Numbered from the stretch's first letter, positions 1 through 8,981 are shown. The stretch: 64,000 bases of DNA from Hyphomicrobiales bacterium (GCA_900470195.1 UEIJ01000033.1:1-64000); one strand, 5' to 3'. Notes: generated by a model not told the origin, from the letters alone. Translations and numbers: made by a program.

Positions 1-75
1 CAATGGGTCCTGAGCCTAGGCTCCTTATAGTCAGATCGATTGTTCGTCTGGTCGGATCCTGTTATGTATATCCCG

Positions 76-104
76 TTGACATATCCCATTGGATGCACTA
101 TTTA
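76..104 (+). promoter_or_regulatory. Putative sigma-70 promoter of vapBC
   Basis: TTGACA at 76-81 is followed after 17 bases by TATTTA at 99-104, about 40 bases before the vapB start. A short GATG...CATC inverted repeat (92-108) overlaps the -10 box and could be the site where VapB or the VapBC complex represses its own transcription, as is usual in this family. The promoter assignment is by pattern only. Confidence 0.45.
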
Positions 105-141
105 CATCATATCACTATGGATAGAACTAGGAGTGGCGCAG

Positions 142-372
142 ATGGAGCAGGGAGCCGTATTCCAGAGCAACCGAAGCCAAGCTATCCGTTTGCCAAAGGC
201 CGTAGCTTTGCCTGCTGATGTGAAACGCGTCGATATTGTTGCTGTGGGGCGCACTCGAATTATAGCACCCGCTGGTGAGGTCTGGGACAGCTGGTTTGAT
301 GGCTTAGAGGCGACTTCCGACTTCATGAATGAGCGTGATCAGCCTGCTTCACAGGAACGCGAGGCGTTTTAA
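142..372 (+). CDS. vapB: VapB-type antitoxin (SpoVT/AbrB-like, type II TA)
   Basis: This 76-residue protein is the likely antitoxin of a type II toxin-antitoxin pair. Its N-terminus carries the VapB/AbrB-like swapped-hairpin signature, a run containing FQSNRSQAIRLPKA, which is the DNA-binding part that represses the operon. The C-terminal tail (about residues 50-76, acidic, with WDSWFDG) is typical of the segment that wraps the toxin. The ATG at 142 is preferred over an upstream in-frame start because AGGAG (129-133) sits 8 bases before it and the VapB domain begins here. Its stop codon overlaps the vapC start by one base, showing translational coupling. Family assignment is good; the exact VapB subgroup is not determined. 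Confidence 0.85.
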   Translation: MEQGAVFQSNRSQAIRLPKAVALPADVKRVDIVAVGRTRIIAPAGEVWDSWFDGLEATSDFMNERDQPASQEREAF

Positions 373-773
373 TGCTGAAGTACATGCTGGATACAAATAT
401 ATGCATTTTCACGATCAAGAACCGGCCACAGCAAATGCGCGAGGCGTTCAACCGCTTCCACGATCAATTGTGCATCAGTTCAGTCAGTTTAATGGAGCTG
501 ATTTACGGGGCGGAGAAGTCTGCCCATCCTGAGAAGAACCTTGCAGTCGTTGAGGGCTTCGCAGCTCGCCTTGAGGTGTTATCGTACGATGAACCGGCAG
601 CAAACCATACGGGCCAATTACGTGCTGAATTGGCCCGCAGTGGAACTCCAATCGGTCCATACGATCAATTGATTGCTGGCCATGCTCGCTCGCGTGGATT
701 AATAATCGTTACAAACAATCGTAGGGAATTTGATCGTGTTCCTGGCTTGCGAGTAGAAGACTGGACTGATTAA
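372..773 (+). CDS. vapC: VapC-type PIN-domain ribonuclease toxin
   Basis: The 133-residue product is a PIN-domain endoribonuclease, the toxin partner of the preceding VapB. The conserved acidic metal-binding residues are visible: Asp7 in MLDTN, Glu42 in SLMELIYG, Asp98 in GPYDQLIAGHA, and a further acidic residue after the VTNN motif near residue 115. Length fits the VapC/FitB family (about 130 aa). VapC toxins cleave specific RNAs, often initiator tRNA, when the labile antitoxin is degraded; the target of this one cannot be read from sequence. The gene starts inside the stop codon of vapB. The pair lies next to a gene-free stretch, which suits a mobile or addictive module. Confidence 0.9.
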   Translation: MLKYMLDTNICIFTIKNRPQQMREAFNRFHDQLCISSVSLMELIYGAEKSAHPEKNLAVVEGFAARLEVLSYDEPAANHTGQLRAELARSGTPIGPYDQLIAGHARSRGLIIVTNNRREFDRVPGLRVEDWTD

Positions 774-1274
774 TCCCTAGCGTATGTTCACCGCATTCAT
801 TGGTAATCTAAGAAGATGTACTACTGTCCACATCACTGACAGGGCGTGGGTTCAATTCTCATCAAGCCGAGCGGTCTGCGCTCCATCGACAGGTACGTTT
901 CCTGACTAGCAATCAGCACGTGGTCCAATTAAGGGGCGGCGAACTCGTCCAGCGGCATTGAGCCTCTTCTCCATTCTTGCTTAAGCAGTACGGAAGTCGG
1001 TGAACTCGAAACTACTCGAGAGAGAGAACAGCGTGCCCACGTTGATTTAATTCAAATGGCCCGTTTTACGCTGGCTTGTAATTCAGAAGCGCCTGTTTGC
1101 GCCACCAAAACTACCACTCGGGTTTAATTCGATAGCCGGTTATGGTTTCGGAACTCGACTGATAAACTCAATCGTAAAGGATCTACAACCTACTTTCATT
1201 TCTCAGAAACGGTACGAGATCGGGTTGTTTTCGCCAATACTTAAAGCAGACCATCTACGTATGGACGGTTTCAG
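774..1274. other. Gene-poor gap after vapBC
   Basis: No open frame with a credible start, composition or recognisable family is seen on either strand over these 500 bases. The stretch holds a degenerate copy (902-914, 11 of 13 bases) of the TTGACTGGCAATC motif that recurs elsewhere in the window. Confidence 0.5.
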
Positions 1275-1571
1275 TCATCTCGCTCCCCTTTTTCCATGAG
1301 CAAGAGAGACCCGCAATGACGCGCCCGTTAGATATTGCCCCAACATGTACAAGCCGGTAATGAGTAGGATCAACAATGGCGGCAGCGGCGCGTAGGTGAT
1401 GACGACCGGAGGTTGACCCCATATCATTAAAAGAAAGTTTGCTGCGACGGTAACAGTGAAGACCACTGATACCCACCGGTGCATTTGCCTTAAACGCAAG
1501 CTAACGGCTCGCCGATATCTCCCAAGAGGTTGCCTCGATTGCGGCTCGGTTGAGAAGAATTCCGCACCCAT
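1275..1571 (-). CDS. Small two-helix inner-membrane protein, unknown function
   Basis: The 98-residue product begins at an ATG whose first base is the last base of the stop codon of the upstream VOC gene, with GGAG 8 bases before it, so the two are translationally coupled. A basic N-terminus (about residues 1-32, with RQMHRWVS) is followed by two hydrophobic stretches, near 35-52 and 60-82, consistent with two transmembrane helices and a short basic cytosolic tail. The look is that of short membrane proteins of rhizobia that have no assigned role. It is the third gene of an AraC regulator-VOC-membrane protein operon, so it may share the stimulus of that regulator. Function unknown. Confidence 0.6.
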   Translation of the reverse strand: MGAEFFSTEPQSRQPLGRYRRAVSLRLRQMHRWVSVVFTVTVAANFLLMIWGQPPVVITYAPLPPLLILLITGLYMLGQYLTGASLRVSLAHGKRGAR

Positions 1572-1984
1572 CACCGCGGCTCCACTAGTTTCCAGCCGTT
1601 TCCGGATGGATCGCGGAAGCTCGCATCGACGTTACCGAAACGGCTGATCGGCTCCTGGGTGAATTCGACACCTTTTGCCGCAAATATCGCATGCGCGGCA
1701 TGGCAATCCTTGACCAGCATTACAAGCGGCGGCATGGCGCCCTTCGCTACAACCTCGTCTAGCTGTCTCGCGGTAGCCTCGTCTACTGTTGGCGGCTGGG
1801 GCCGGAACAACCCAAGCTGGAATCCCAGCTGATCTGGATGATGCACCGTCAGCCAACGGTAATCTCCGTTCCTGGCGTCGGTGTGCACAGCAAAACCGAG
1901 CTTGCCCACATAAAAATCGATTGCTTCATCTTGATCGCGCACGTAAATGCCCGCGACTCCTACCCCTAGATCGACTCTGTCCAT
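1571..1984 (-). CDS. VOC (glyoxalase/bleomycin-resistance) family protein
   Basis: This 137-residue protein has the vicinal-oxygen-chelate fold. The N-terminal half shows VGIYVRDQDEAIDFYVGKLGF-like spacing typical of the first beta-alpha-beta-beta-beta unit, and the second half ends in FRDPSGNGWKLVEP, the hallmark of the family. Members bind a divalent metal and act as glyoxalases, isomerases, dioxygenases or antibiotic-binding proteins; the short single-chain form cannot be assigned a substrate. The ATG at 1984 is chosen because AGGAG lies just upstream and the VOC domain begins immediately after it. It follows the AraC gene by 16 bases and overlaps the membrane-protein gene. AraC-VOC pairs are common in soil alphaproteobacteria and usually reflect response to a small electrophile or drug. 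Confidence 0.8.
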   Translation of the reverse strand: MDRVDLGVGVAGIYVRDQDEAIDFYVGKLGFAVHTDARNGDYRWLTVHHPDQLGFQLGLFRPQPPTVDEATARQLDEVVAKGAMPPLVMLVKDCHAAHAIFAAKGVEFTQEPISRFGNVDASFRDPSGNGWKLVEPR

Positions 1985-2000
1985 GACTGCTCTCCTATTG

Positions 2001-2495
2001 TCACGGGTGTCGTGTAGCAGCCTTATCGTCACGCCGCTTCTCCGAAACTGCTATTTTTAGGTCTGGACGATAGGCTGCGCTGACGAAGCAGTGTGGCACT
2101 TCCTCCAGTTGTTGCGCCTCCGACCTCTCACGTGCGCGAAGGTCGGATGGGCTTTCACCCGTGATGTCGCGGAAGACGCGACCAAACGTGCCCAAACTGG
2201 TCCAGCCAGTAGCATATGCGATTTCAGTCACAGGCTTGTCGGTGTCGCGCAGCAATGCCTTCGCGCGCTCTATGCGGCGTGAGAGAAGATAGCGGTGCGG
2301 TGGCACACCGAACGCGAGCTTGAACGCACGGGCAAAATGAGCCTTAGAGACGCCACTCACCTGCGCCAACCGGCGCACCGGCCAAGGCTCGTGCGATACG
2401 GCATCCAGTTTGTCCTTTGCCCTGAGCAGGCGACGCAAGAGGGCTGGATCTTGTCGAAATTGCTTAAGAGGCCGAAGTTGAAAATCGGAATTCAT
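2001..2495 (-). CDS. AraC family transcriptional regulator (short form)
   Basis: The 164-residue product consists mainly of the AraC/XylS DNA-binding domain. The first helix-turn-helix is around residues 40-75 (VRRLAQVSGVSKAHFARAFK) and the second around 88-125 (VTEIAYATGWTSLGTFGRVF, then ITGESPSDLR). There is no sizeable ligand-binding domain; only about 30 residues precede the HTH and about 35 follow. The ATG at 2495 is a compromise: upstream in-frame starts exist to 2603, but their translation lacks family character, and no start has a strong ribosome-binding site. It leads the operon with the VOC gene (start at 1984) and so probably controls it. Confidence 0.75.
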   Translation of the reverse strand: MNSDFQLRPLKQFRQDPALLRRLLRAKDKLDAVSHEPWPVRRLAQVSGVSKAHFARAFKLAFGVPPHRYLLSRRIERAKALLRDTDKPVTEIAYATGWTSLGTFGRVFRDITGESPSDLRARERSEAQQLEEVPHCFVSAAYRPDLKIAVSEKRRDDKAATRHP

Positions 2496-2603
2496 GGGCG
2501 ATCTCGAACTTGTTGGTGCTATTTCCAGGGGGATGAATTCTTCAATTTCCTCGGGGGAAACCCACCTTTTGTAAAATATCGAAAGCCGCTGACATATTTG
2601 CAA

Positions 2604-3032
2604 ATCTTATAGGCTACCTTAAAGGCTGTCATTCAAAACGTGTCGACAGTAAAGGCGCCGTGCAAGTTTGCAATGCGAACCCCCGCTAAGCGGCGGATGC
2701 GCAATACGTTGTACAAGCAAACTTCAGGTGAAGAGGAATCGTGATATGCCTATATTTTTATAATAAGCCTTATACCTTGCAATACAACATTCATTGTTTA
2801 ACCATGGTTGGCGGGCCTGCCTATGTTATTTGTTTCTCTGAGGAAACGCTGATCTAGGCCAGATTCTGATTGGCATTCAACACATCGTCCAATGGCTGGT
2901 GCCAGCGGTTCATCTCCTTTCACATCAATGATCGTTTTCGAAAGCGCCTTCGTTGTCTCAAACGAGCAAGCACGTCATCACACCGTGCGATGTTATGACG
3001 TAGACTACCGGATGAACGTCACCTTTTGCTGT
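2604..3032. other. Gap upstream of the AraC gene
   Basis: Nothing recognisable as a gene is seen. The part near 2604-2760 is the likely promoter region of the minus-strand AraC operon. The part from about 2890 may be the eroded N-terminal region of the ABC ATPase relic that follows, but the translation there no longer resembles the family. Confidence 0.35.
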
Positions 3033-3265
3033 GGGAAAAACAAAACTGTGGCGCTGACTGCAACGTCACTTCGGATCGAAAACGATGAGTTCATAGCCTC
3101 GTCGTCGGGACGCTTTCACTGTCTCAAAGTGACATTTTCGTGGCTGGTCTTGAAATTGGAACGAATGACGCCCGGATCGGCATGGCTTTCCAGAATTCGG
3201 CTCTGCTTCCCTGGCTCAACATTCGCGACAACGTAATGATGCCGCTGAAGATCGCGGCAATCTAA
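3033..3265 (+). pseudogene. Relic of an ABC transporter ATP-binding protein (TauB/SsuB-like)
   Basis: Two frames carry pieces of a nitrate/sulfonate-type ABC ATPase. In the first (about 3033-3130) the translation VALTATSLRIENDEFIA matches the start of an ATPase domain, but the Walker A loop that should follow is degenerate (SSSGRFHCLK). In another frame from 3140, after VAGLE, comes a well-preserved Q-loop stretch, RIGMAFQNSALLPWLNIRDN, ending in a stop at 3263-3265. The signature motif, Walker B and the rest of the protein are absent. The gene is therefore frameshifted, mutated in its nucleotide-binding loop and truncated. No permease or binding-protein partner is adjacent, so the locus is a remnant of a deleted transporter. 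Confidence 0.7.
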
Positions 3266-3354
3266 AGGAGGGGTACTTTTCGGGCGCCGATAAGGGGGCT
3301 TACTTAAACGCCGATTGACACGTTGACGTTGCCGTCTCGTTTTGCGACACATGA

Positions 3355-4518
3355 ATGATGCAGACCGCTATCACAATCGATCAGGAGTATCTCGTAACAC
3401 GGCTCAAGGCACTTCTTGCCATACCGAGCCCGACCGGGTTTACCGACGAAGCCGTCCGTTACGTCGCGCGCGAGCTGGAGCATCTGGGGCTTGAGGTTAT
3501 GCTGACGCGACGCGGTGCCATTCGCGCGCGCAGGGCAGGTGTTACGTATAGACCGGCACGCGGGATCGTATCGCATATCGATACGCTCGGCGCGCAGGTA
3601 AAATATCTGAAGGAAAACGGACGGCTGGAGCTGGTTTCTATCGGCAACTGGTCGGCACGTTTCGCCGAAGGTGCTCGGGTTTCCATCTTCTCGTCCAAAG
3701 GAATCTATCGCGGGTCAATCCTGCCGTTGAAAGCTTCCGGGCATACTTTCAATGAGGAAGTCGATACGCAACCGGTCGGCTGGCCTTATGTTGAACTCCG
3801 CGTCGATGCACTCGCCCGAAATCGCGATGATCTGCTACAACTCGGTATCGATGTCGGTGATATTGTCGCCATCGACCCCGCGCCCGAATTCATCGATAAT
3901 GGCTTTATCGTCTCGCGCCACCTTGATGACAAGGCAGGTGTCGCCATCATGCTTGCAGCCCTTGAGGCAATGCAGAGAGCCAATGTGGAAACGCCGGTCG
4001 ACAGCTATTGGCTGTTCACCATCGGAGAGGAAGTTGGAGTGGGTGCCTCTGCAGTTGTAGTGCCGGATATTGCCTCGCTTGTCGCCATCGATAATGGCAC
4101 GACTGCACCGGGCCAGAATTCATCGGAGTTCGGCGTCACGCTTGCCATGGCGGATCAGACTGGACCGTTCGATTACCATCTGACGAAGAAACTCTACGAG
4201 CTTTGCGGAGAGCATGACATTCAGGTCCAGAAGGATGTGTTTCGTTATTACCGCTCAGATGCTGCGTCTGCGGTCGAAGCGGGGCATGATGTGCGCACGG
4301 CTTTGCTGACCTTCGGTGTTGATGCCTCGCATGGTTATGAGCGCATTCATCTGAGCGCGCTCACTTCCATTGCAAAACTTGCAGTTCATTATGCAATGAG
4401 CGAAGTCGAGATCAAACGCGATGCCGAGGAAACCGCCAAGGGCCTCAAGGGTTTCACGCATCAGAAATCAACTAAGGCAGAGCAGGATTTGAAACCCGAG
4501 GATACACCTGCAGAATAG
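3355..4518 (+). CDS. M42-family metallopeptidase of the NAGGN osmolyte system
   Basis: The 387-residue protein is an M20/M42-type di-zinc aminopeptidase. Ligand motifs are visible: HIDTLG near residue 74, LDDKAGV near 191, GEEVGVGAS near 226, and a late His in DASHGYERIH. Its closest known association is the peptidase that accompanies asnO and ngg in NAGGN gene clusters, where it is thought to process the dipeptide N-acetylglutaminylglutamine amide or related peptides; that role is inferred. Two adjacent ATGs (3355, 3358) are possible; neither has a clear ribosome-binding site. The C-terminal 25 residues are charged and low in complexity. A strong terminator follows, so it is transcribed separately from the transporter downstream. 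Confidence 0.85.
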   Translation: MMQTAITIDQEYLVTRLKALLAIPSPTGFTDEAVRYVARELEHLGLEVMLTRRGAIRARRAGVTYRPARGIVSHIDTLGAQVKYLKENGRLELVSIGNWSARFAEGARVSIFSSKGIYRGSILPLKASGHTFNEEVDTQPVGWPYVELRVDALARNRDDLLQLGIDVGDIVAIDPAPEFIDNGFIVSRHLDDKAGVAIMLAALEAMQRANVETPVDSYWLFTIGEEVGVGASAVVVPDIASLVAIDNGTTAPGQNSSEFGVTLAMADQTGPFDYHLTKKLYELCGEHDIQVQKDVFRYYRSDAASAVEAGHDVRTALLTFGVDASHGYERIHLSALTSIAKLAVHYAMSEVEIKRDAEETAKGLKGFTHQKSTKAEQDLKPEDTPAE

Positions 4519-4541
4519 GCTCTGAACTTTTTGAAATCACG

Positions 4542-4564
4542 AGCGGGCTCAGGCCCGCTTTTTT
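4542..4564 (+). terminator. Rho-independent terminator after the M42 peptidase gene
   Basis: AGCGGGC (4542-4548) pairs perfectly with GCCCGCT (4553-4559) around a TCAG loop, followed by a run of T to 4564. It lies 24 bases after the peptidase stop. Confidence 0.85.
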
Positions 4565-4593
4565 GTCTCGCAAAAATTAATTATGATAATTCA

Positions 4594-4621
4594 TTGATGA
4601 TCGTTGATTTATGCCTATAAA
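4594..4621 (+). promoter_or_regulatory. Putative promoter of the peptide ABC transporter operon
   Basis: TTGATG (4594-4599) and TATAAA (4616-4621) are separated by 16 bases and lie about 40 bases before the binding-protein start, just after the upstream terminator. The GntR regulator at the end of the operon may act here, but no convincing operator was identified. Confidence 0.4.
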
Positions 4622-4659
4622 TTAGAGTCTGACGGATTTGACAAATGAAGGGGAACCCC

Positions 4660-6222
4660 ATGAGAAGGTTATTCCGTGCCGTCCTGACTGCTATGGCGCT
4701 TTCGGTCGCCGGAGCGGGCACAGTCGCGCTGGCGCAAACGCCGCCCAATGTGCTGATTGTCGGGCAGATTGCAGAGCCGCAATCGCTCGATCCGCATACA
4801 GTCACGGCCACCAATGATTTCCGCATCCTAGTCAATATTTATGACGGCCTTGTGCGCTACAAGGACGGAACGCTGGAAGTAGAACCGGCACTGGCGGTAA
4901 GCTGGACGATTTCGGACGACGGCAAGACCTATACGTTCAAGCTGCGTCAAGGCGTGAAGTTCCATGATGGTTCGGATTTCAATGCCGAAGCGGTCAAGTT
5001 CAACTTCGACAGAATGCTAAAGGAAGACCATCCATTCTATAACACCGGCCCATTTCCGCTTTCGTTCAATTTCTCGTCCATCGATGCAGTCAATGTGCTC
5101 GATGAACACACTGTCGAGTTCAAGCTGAAGGAGCCTTTCGCTCCATTTCTTTCCAATCTGGCCTATCCGACCGGCCTGATCGTGTCGCCGGAAGTGGTCA
5201 AGAAATACGGTAAGGAATTTGGCCGTCATCCATCCGGAACCGGTCCGTTCAAGTTCGCGGAATGGCAATCCGGCCAGCGTGTGGTGGTGGAGCGTAATCC
5301 CGACTATTGGGACACAGCGCCAGCATTGGAAGCAGTTGTGTTCCGCCCGATCACGGATGCCAATACACGCGTCGCGGAGATGATGGCAGGCGGGCTGGAT
5401 GTCATGGTGGAAGTGCCGCCGGATAATCTTGCCACCTTCAAGCAGGACGCGAATTTCGCGGTTGCCGAACAGGCGGGCCCCCATGTCTGGTTTACCATCC
5501 TGAACGCGAAGAGCGGTCCATTCGCGGATAAGAAAGTGCGTCAGGCAGCGAATTATGCGGTTAACAAGGAGGGGCTTGTTGACAATGTTTTGCAGGGTTC
5601 CGCAACCGTTGCTGCGGGGCCGATCCCGCCTGCCTTCAACTGGGTCGAGAACAAGACCGAACCCTATCCCTATGATCCGGAAAAGGCCAAGGCGCTCCTG
5701 GCCGAGGCTGGTGCAAGCAATCCCGAGATTACGTTCTACGTAACGGAAGGTGGTTCGGGTATGCTCGATCCAATCACCATGGGTGCTGCAATTCAGGCCG
5801 ATCTCCAGGCTGTGGGCTTCAAGGTCAAGATCGAAACCTATGAGTGGAACACGTTCCTTGGCCGGGTCAATCCGGGGCTGGAAGGCAAGGCCGATATGGC
5901 CGAGATGGCTTGGATGACCAATGATCCGGACACGGTGCCCTATCTGACGCTGCGCAGTGATGCGCTGCCGGACAAGGGTGGTTTCAATTCCGGTTACTAT
6001 TCCAACCCCAAAGTGGATGAGCTTCTGGAGAAGGCTCGATCCTCGACCGATCAGGCCGAGCGCGGTAAGTTTTACGGTGAAGTGCAAAGTATCGTCCATG
6101 ACGACGCACCATGGCTTTTCGTGGCGAATTGGAAACAGAATGCAGTCACGACTGCAGCCGTCAAGGGTTTCAAGCTGCAGCCGTCCTTCCTGCTGCATTT
6201 GAAAGACGTAACCAAGGAATAA
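4660..6222 (+). CDS. Peptide ABC transporter substrate-binding protein (SBP family 5)
   Basis: The 520-residue product is a periplasmic family 5 solute-binding protein of the DppA/OppA type. It has a Sec signal peptide (basic MRRLFR, hydrophobic stretch, cleavage probably after ALA near residue 25). The mature part begins VLIVGQIAEPQSLDPH, the usual opening of the family, and contains the internal GTGPFKF signature near residue 195. The start at 4660 is chosen over 4645 because AAGGGG lies immediately upstream and the signal peptide starts there. It is first in an operon with permease, permease-ATPase and ATPase genes. Placement inside the NAGGN locus suggests its ligand is the osmolyte dipeptide or a precursor; that is inference. 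Confidence 0.88.
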   Translation: MRRLFRAVLTAMALSVAGAGTVALAQTPPNVLIVGQIAEPQSLDPHTVTATNDFRILVNIYDGLVRYKDGTLEVEPALAVSWTISDDGKTYTFKLRQGVKFHDGSDFNAEAVKFNFDRMLKEDHPFYNTGPFPLSFNFSSIDAVNVLDEHTVEFKLKEPFAPFLSNLAYPTGLIVSPEVVKKYGKEFGRHPSGTGPFKFAEWQSGQRVVVERNPDYWDTAPALEAVVFRPITDANTRVAEMMAGGLDVMVEVPPDNLATFKQDANFAVAEQAGPHVWFTILNAKSGPFADKKVRQAANYAVNKEGLVDNVLQGSATVAAGPIPPAFNWVENKTEPYPYDPEKAKALLAEAGASNPEITFYVTEGGSGMLDPITMGAAIQADLQAVGFKVKIETYEWNTFLGRVNPGLEGKADMAEMAWMTNDPDTVPYLTLRSDALPDKGGFNSGYYSNPKVDELLEKARSSTDQAERGKFYGEVQSIVHDDAPWLFVANWKQNAVTTAAVKGFKLQPSFLLHLKDVTKE

Positions 6223-6237
6223 GCAGGGAGGGCATTC

Positions 6238-7185
6238 ATGCCAGCCTATATTCTCAAGCGACTTTTGGCCGTTGTTCCTGTGTTGCTCGGGCTCTCGATC
6301 ATCGTTTTTCTCGTCATGGCGATGATCCCGGGTGATACGGCGACCGCGTTGCTTGGATCATATGCGACGCCGGAAAATGTCGAGCGGATCAATCGCGATC
6401 TTGGTCTCGACAAGCCGTTGTTGCAACAATATTTCATCTGGATGGGCAATCTCCTGCACGGTGATTTCGGGCGTTCCTTCGTGCTCAATCGTCCGGTGCT
6501 GGATGAGGTTATGGAGCGCTTTCAGGCGACACTCGTGCTTGCGGGCGTAGCACTCGTACTGTGTTCAGTCTTCGGCCTGCTCGCGGGCATCGTTTCGGCG
6601 GTACGCCAGTTCGGCTGGGCAGACAGGACGATCACTTTCATCGTGCTTGCCGGAATTTCCATTCCCTCATTCTGGTTGGGGTTGCTTCTGATCTATCTCT
6701 TCGCGGTCCATTGGCGCATTCTGCCAGCGTCCGGCATGTATGCTGTTTATGGCGGCGGTGACCTGAAGGATCTGCTATGGCATCTGATCCTGCCTGCCAC
6801 GACGCTGGCCGTGGTAGCGGCAGGCGTGATCGCACGTCTGACCCGCGGCGCGATGCTGGAAGTGCTTCGCCAGGACTATATCCGGACAGCCCGGGCCAAA
6901 GGTCTCAACGAACGTCGCGTGATATACGGTCATGCGTTTCGCGCCGCACTGGTCAGCGTCATTCCTGTGATCGGTATTCAGGCGGGATTTGTGCTGGGCG
7001 GCGCCGTCTACATCGAAACCGTGTTCCAGTGGCCCGGTATTGGCGCCATGCTGGTGAAAGCCATTTCCACCCGCGATATCTTGCTGGTGCAGGGTGGCGT
7101 GCTTGTGGTTGCCGCGAGTTATGTCCTCTTCAATCTACTCGCTGATTTCATCCAGACCATACTCGATCCAAGGATACGCTCATGA
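6238..7185 (+). CDS. Peptide ABC transporter permease (DppB-like)
   Basis: This 315-residue inner-membrane protein has the full DppB/OppB architecture: an N-terminal helix (YILKRLLAVVPVLLGLSIIVFL), a periplasmic segment with LGLDKPLLQQYFIWMGNLLHGDFGRS-type wording, and five further helices. The cytoplasmic coupling (EAA) loop is seen near residues 210-230 (DYIRTARAKGLNERRVIYGH). GCAGGGAGGG precedes the ATG closely. The stop overlaps the next start (ATGA at 7182-7185), so it is co-translated with the fused permease-ATPase. It would form half of the membrane channel. Confidence 0.9.
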   Translation: MPAYILKRLLAVVPVLLGLSIIVFLVMAMIPGDTATALLGSYATPENVERINRDLGLDKPLLQQYFIWMGNLLHGDFGRSFVLNRPVLDEVMERFQATLVLAGVALVLCSVFGLLAGIVSAVRQFGWADRTITFIVLAGISIPSFWLGLLLIYLFAVHWRILPASGMYAVYGGGDLKDLLWHLILPATTLAVVAAGVIARLTRGAMLEVLRQDYIRTARAKGLNERRVIYGHAFRAALVSVIPVIGIQAGFVLGGAVYIETVFQWPGIGAMLVKAISTRDILLVQGGVLVVAASYVLFNLLADFIQTILDPRIRS

Positions 7186-8981
7186 GCGCGCTTCCAGAAA
7201 TTTCTGCCGCGCCAACGGCGGTCCGCATGTCATCATGGCGACTCCTGATGAGCAATCGACTGGCGGCTTTCGGTTTTTTTATGCTGGTCCTGATCTGCCT
7301 CGTCATTCTGCTGGCCCCGGTTCTCCCGCTTCCCAATCCTGACGCGACTTCTCCCGCAATGCGATTGAAACCCGTGTTCAGCGAAGGACATCTTCTTGGA
7401 ACGGATCAGCTCGGGCGGGATATATTGAGCCGCGTCATATGGGGCACGCGTGTGTCTGTTGCAGTAGGATTTGCAGCGACGCTGATCGCAGCGATCGTTG
7501 GCTCGGCGATCGGTCTCGTGGCCGGCTATGCGAGCGGACGAACCGACAATCTGATGATGCGCGGCATCGATATGCTGATGGCATTTCCTTATATCCTGCT
7601 GGCGCTGGCTATCGTGGCGGTGCTCGGGCCGGGTCTGATGAATGCGCTTTACGCGATTGCGGTGGTCAATATTCCGTTCTTCGCGCGTAATGTTCGCGGG
7701 GTTACGCTTGGTCTCGCGCATCGTGAATTCATTGATGCTGCCCGGCTTTCCGGAAAAAGTCCGGTTTCGATCCTGTTAAGCGAAGTGCTGCCCAATGTGC
7801 TGCCGGTTATCGTCATTACCATGTCGACGACGGCAGGCTGGATGATCCTCGAAACGGCTGGCCTGAGCTTTCTCGGCCTGGGGGCACAGCCGCCGCAGGC
7901 CGATCTCGGCTCCATGCTCGGCGAGGGCCGCGCGCAACTGTTCAATGCCCCGCACGTATCCATCGTGCCGGGATTGATGATCTTCCTGCTGGTCATCAGT
8001 CTCAACGTATTGGGAGACGGAGTGCGCGATGTTCTCGATCCGCGATTGCGGTCAGGTGCGCTGGGGCGGCCAGGCGCGATAACCGATATTGCCAGGGACC
8101 GGTCATCGCCCATGATCAAGGATAGCCAAAAAGCTCTTTCTATTGCCGGTCTCGAAACGGGCTTCGTCAATGGCGGGCATTTCACTCCCGCTGTCCGCTG
8201 CGTTTCACTGGAACTTGAACGCGGCGAATGTCTCGGCCTGATCGGGGAGAGCGGATCGGGCAAAAGCGTGACCGCCCTGTCAGTAATGGGCCTCGTGGCG
8301 TCCCCGCCCGGACTTATCCGCGACGGCGCGATCTATCTGGGCGACCGGGACGTTCTTTCAATGTCTGAAACCGAGTTAACGGCGGCACGGGGCGCAAGAG
8401 TTGCTTATGTGTTTCAGGACCCGCTGACGACGTTGCATCCTATGTATCCGGTCGGTCGGCAGGTCGAGGAAGCAATTGCAGCGCATCGGCGGATCGGAGC
8501 CAGTGAGCGGCGGGAACAGGCGATTGTGCTTCTTGACAAGGTTGGCATTCCAGATGCAGCGGAACGGGCCAATCACTATCCGCACCAGCTTTCAGGTGGC
8601 CAGCGTCAGCGTGTCGGCATTGCCATGGCTCTGGCCAATGATCCCGATATCATCATTGCGGACGAGCCGACCACGGCGCTCGATGTCACGGTGCAGGCGC
8701 ACATTCTCGAGCTGCTACGCGATCTCCAGCGTGAGCGCGGCATGGCTCTCCTGTTTATCACCCATGATTTTGGAGTGGTTTCGGAGATCTGCGACCGCGT
8801 GGCAGTGATGAAAGACGGCGAGATTGTCGAGACGGGCACAACTTCGGCAGTTCTTTCCAATCCGCAGCATAGCTATACGAAACGCTTGATAGCCTGCGTT
8901 CCCGAGCTTGGGCAGGGCGCCGACTTTCTGGAACGTGTGGCTGGTCTCTTCAAGAGCGAAAACGGGAGGGCGGCAGGATGA
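7182..8981 (+). CDS. Peptide ABC transporter permease-ATPase fusion (DppC-DppD)
   Basis: At 599 residues this is two transporter subunits in one chain. Residues 20-295 are a DppC-type permease with the [19 protein letters not shown] motif near 73-90, an EAA loop near 180-200 ([16 protein letters not shown]) and the ending [16 protein letters not shown]. After a linker of about 30 residues, 320-590 are a DppD-type ATPase with Walker [10 protein letters not shown]-loop YVFQDPL, signature LSGGQRQR, Walker [13 protein letters not shown] and switch His in ITHDFG, followed by the oligopeptide-type C-terminal extension. No stop or frameshift separates the halves. Such permease/ATP-binding fusions are known in a minority of peptide/nickel importers. 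Starts and stops overlap both neighbours by 4 bases. Confidence 0.92.
   Translation: MSALPEISAAPTAVRMSSWRLLMSNRLAAFGFFMLVLICLVILLAPVLPLPNPDATSPAMRLKPVFSEGHLLGTDQLGRDILSRVIWGTRVSVAVGFAATLIAAIVGSAIGLVAGYASGRTDNLMMRGIDMLMAFPYILLALAIVAVLGPGLMNALYAIAVVNIPFFARNVRGVTLGLAHREFIDAARLSGKSPVSILLSEVLPNVLPVIVITMSTTAGWMILETAGLSFLGLGAQPPQADLGSMLGEGRAQLFNAPHVSIVPGLMIFLLVISLNVLGDGVRDVLDPRLRSGALGRPGAITDIARDRSSPMIKDSQKALSIAGLETGFVNGGHFTPAVRCVSLELERGECLGLIGESGSGKSVTALSVMGLVASPPGLIRDGAIYLGDRDVLSMSETELTAARGARVAYVFQDPLTTLHPMYPVGRQVEEAIAAHRRIGASERREQAIVLLDKVGIPDAAERANHYPHQLSGGQRQRVGIAMALANDPDIIIADEPTTALDVTVQAHILELLRDLQRERGMALLFITHDFGVVSEICDRVAVMKDGEIVETGTTSAVLSNPQHSYTKRLIACVPELGQGADFLERVAGLFKSENGRAAG

Noticed and set aside
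838-866. A T-arm-like sequence (GTGGGTTCAATTCTCAT) suggesting the 3' end of a tRNA.
   Set aside because: No acceptor stem, D-arm or anticodon arm can be folded around it; one short match to a T-loop is not evidence of a tRNA gene.
5017-6198. Long minus-strand frame opposite the peptide-binding-protein gene.
   Set aside because: The plus strand encodes a clear family 5 binding protein with signal peptide and operon context; the opposite frame has no family resemblance or ribosome-binding site.
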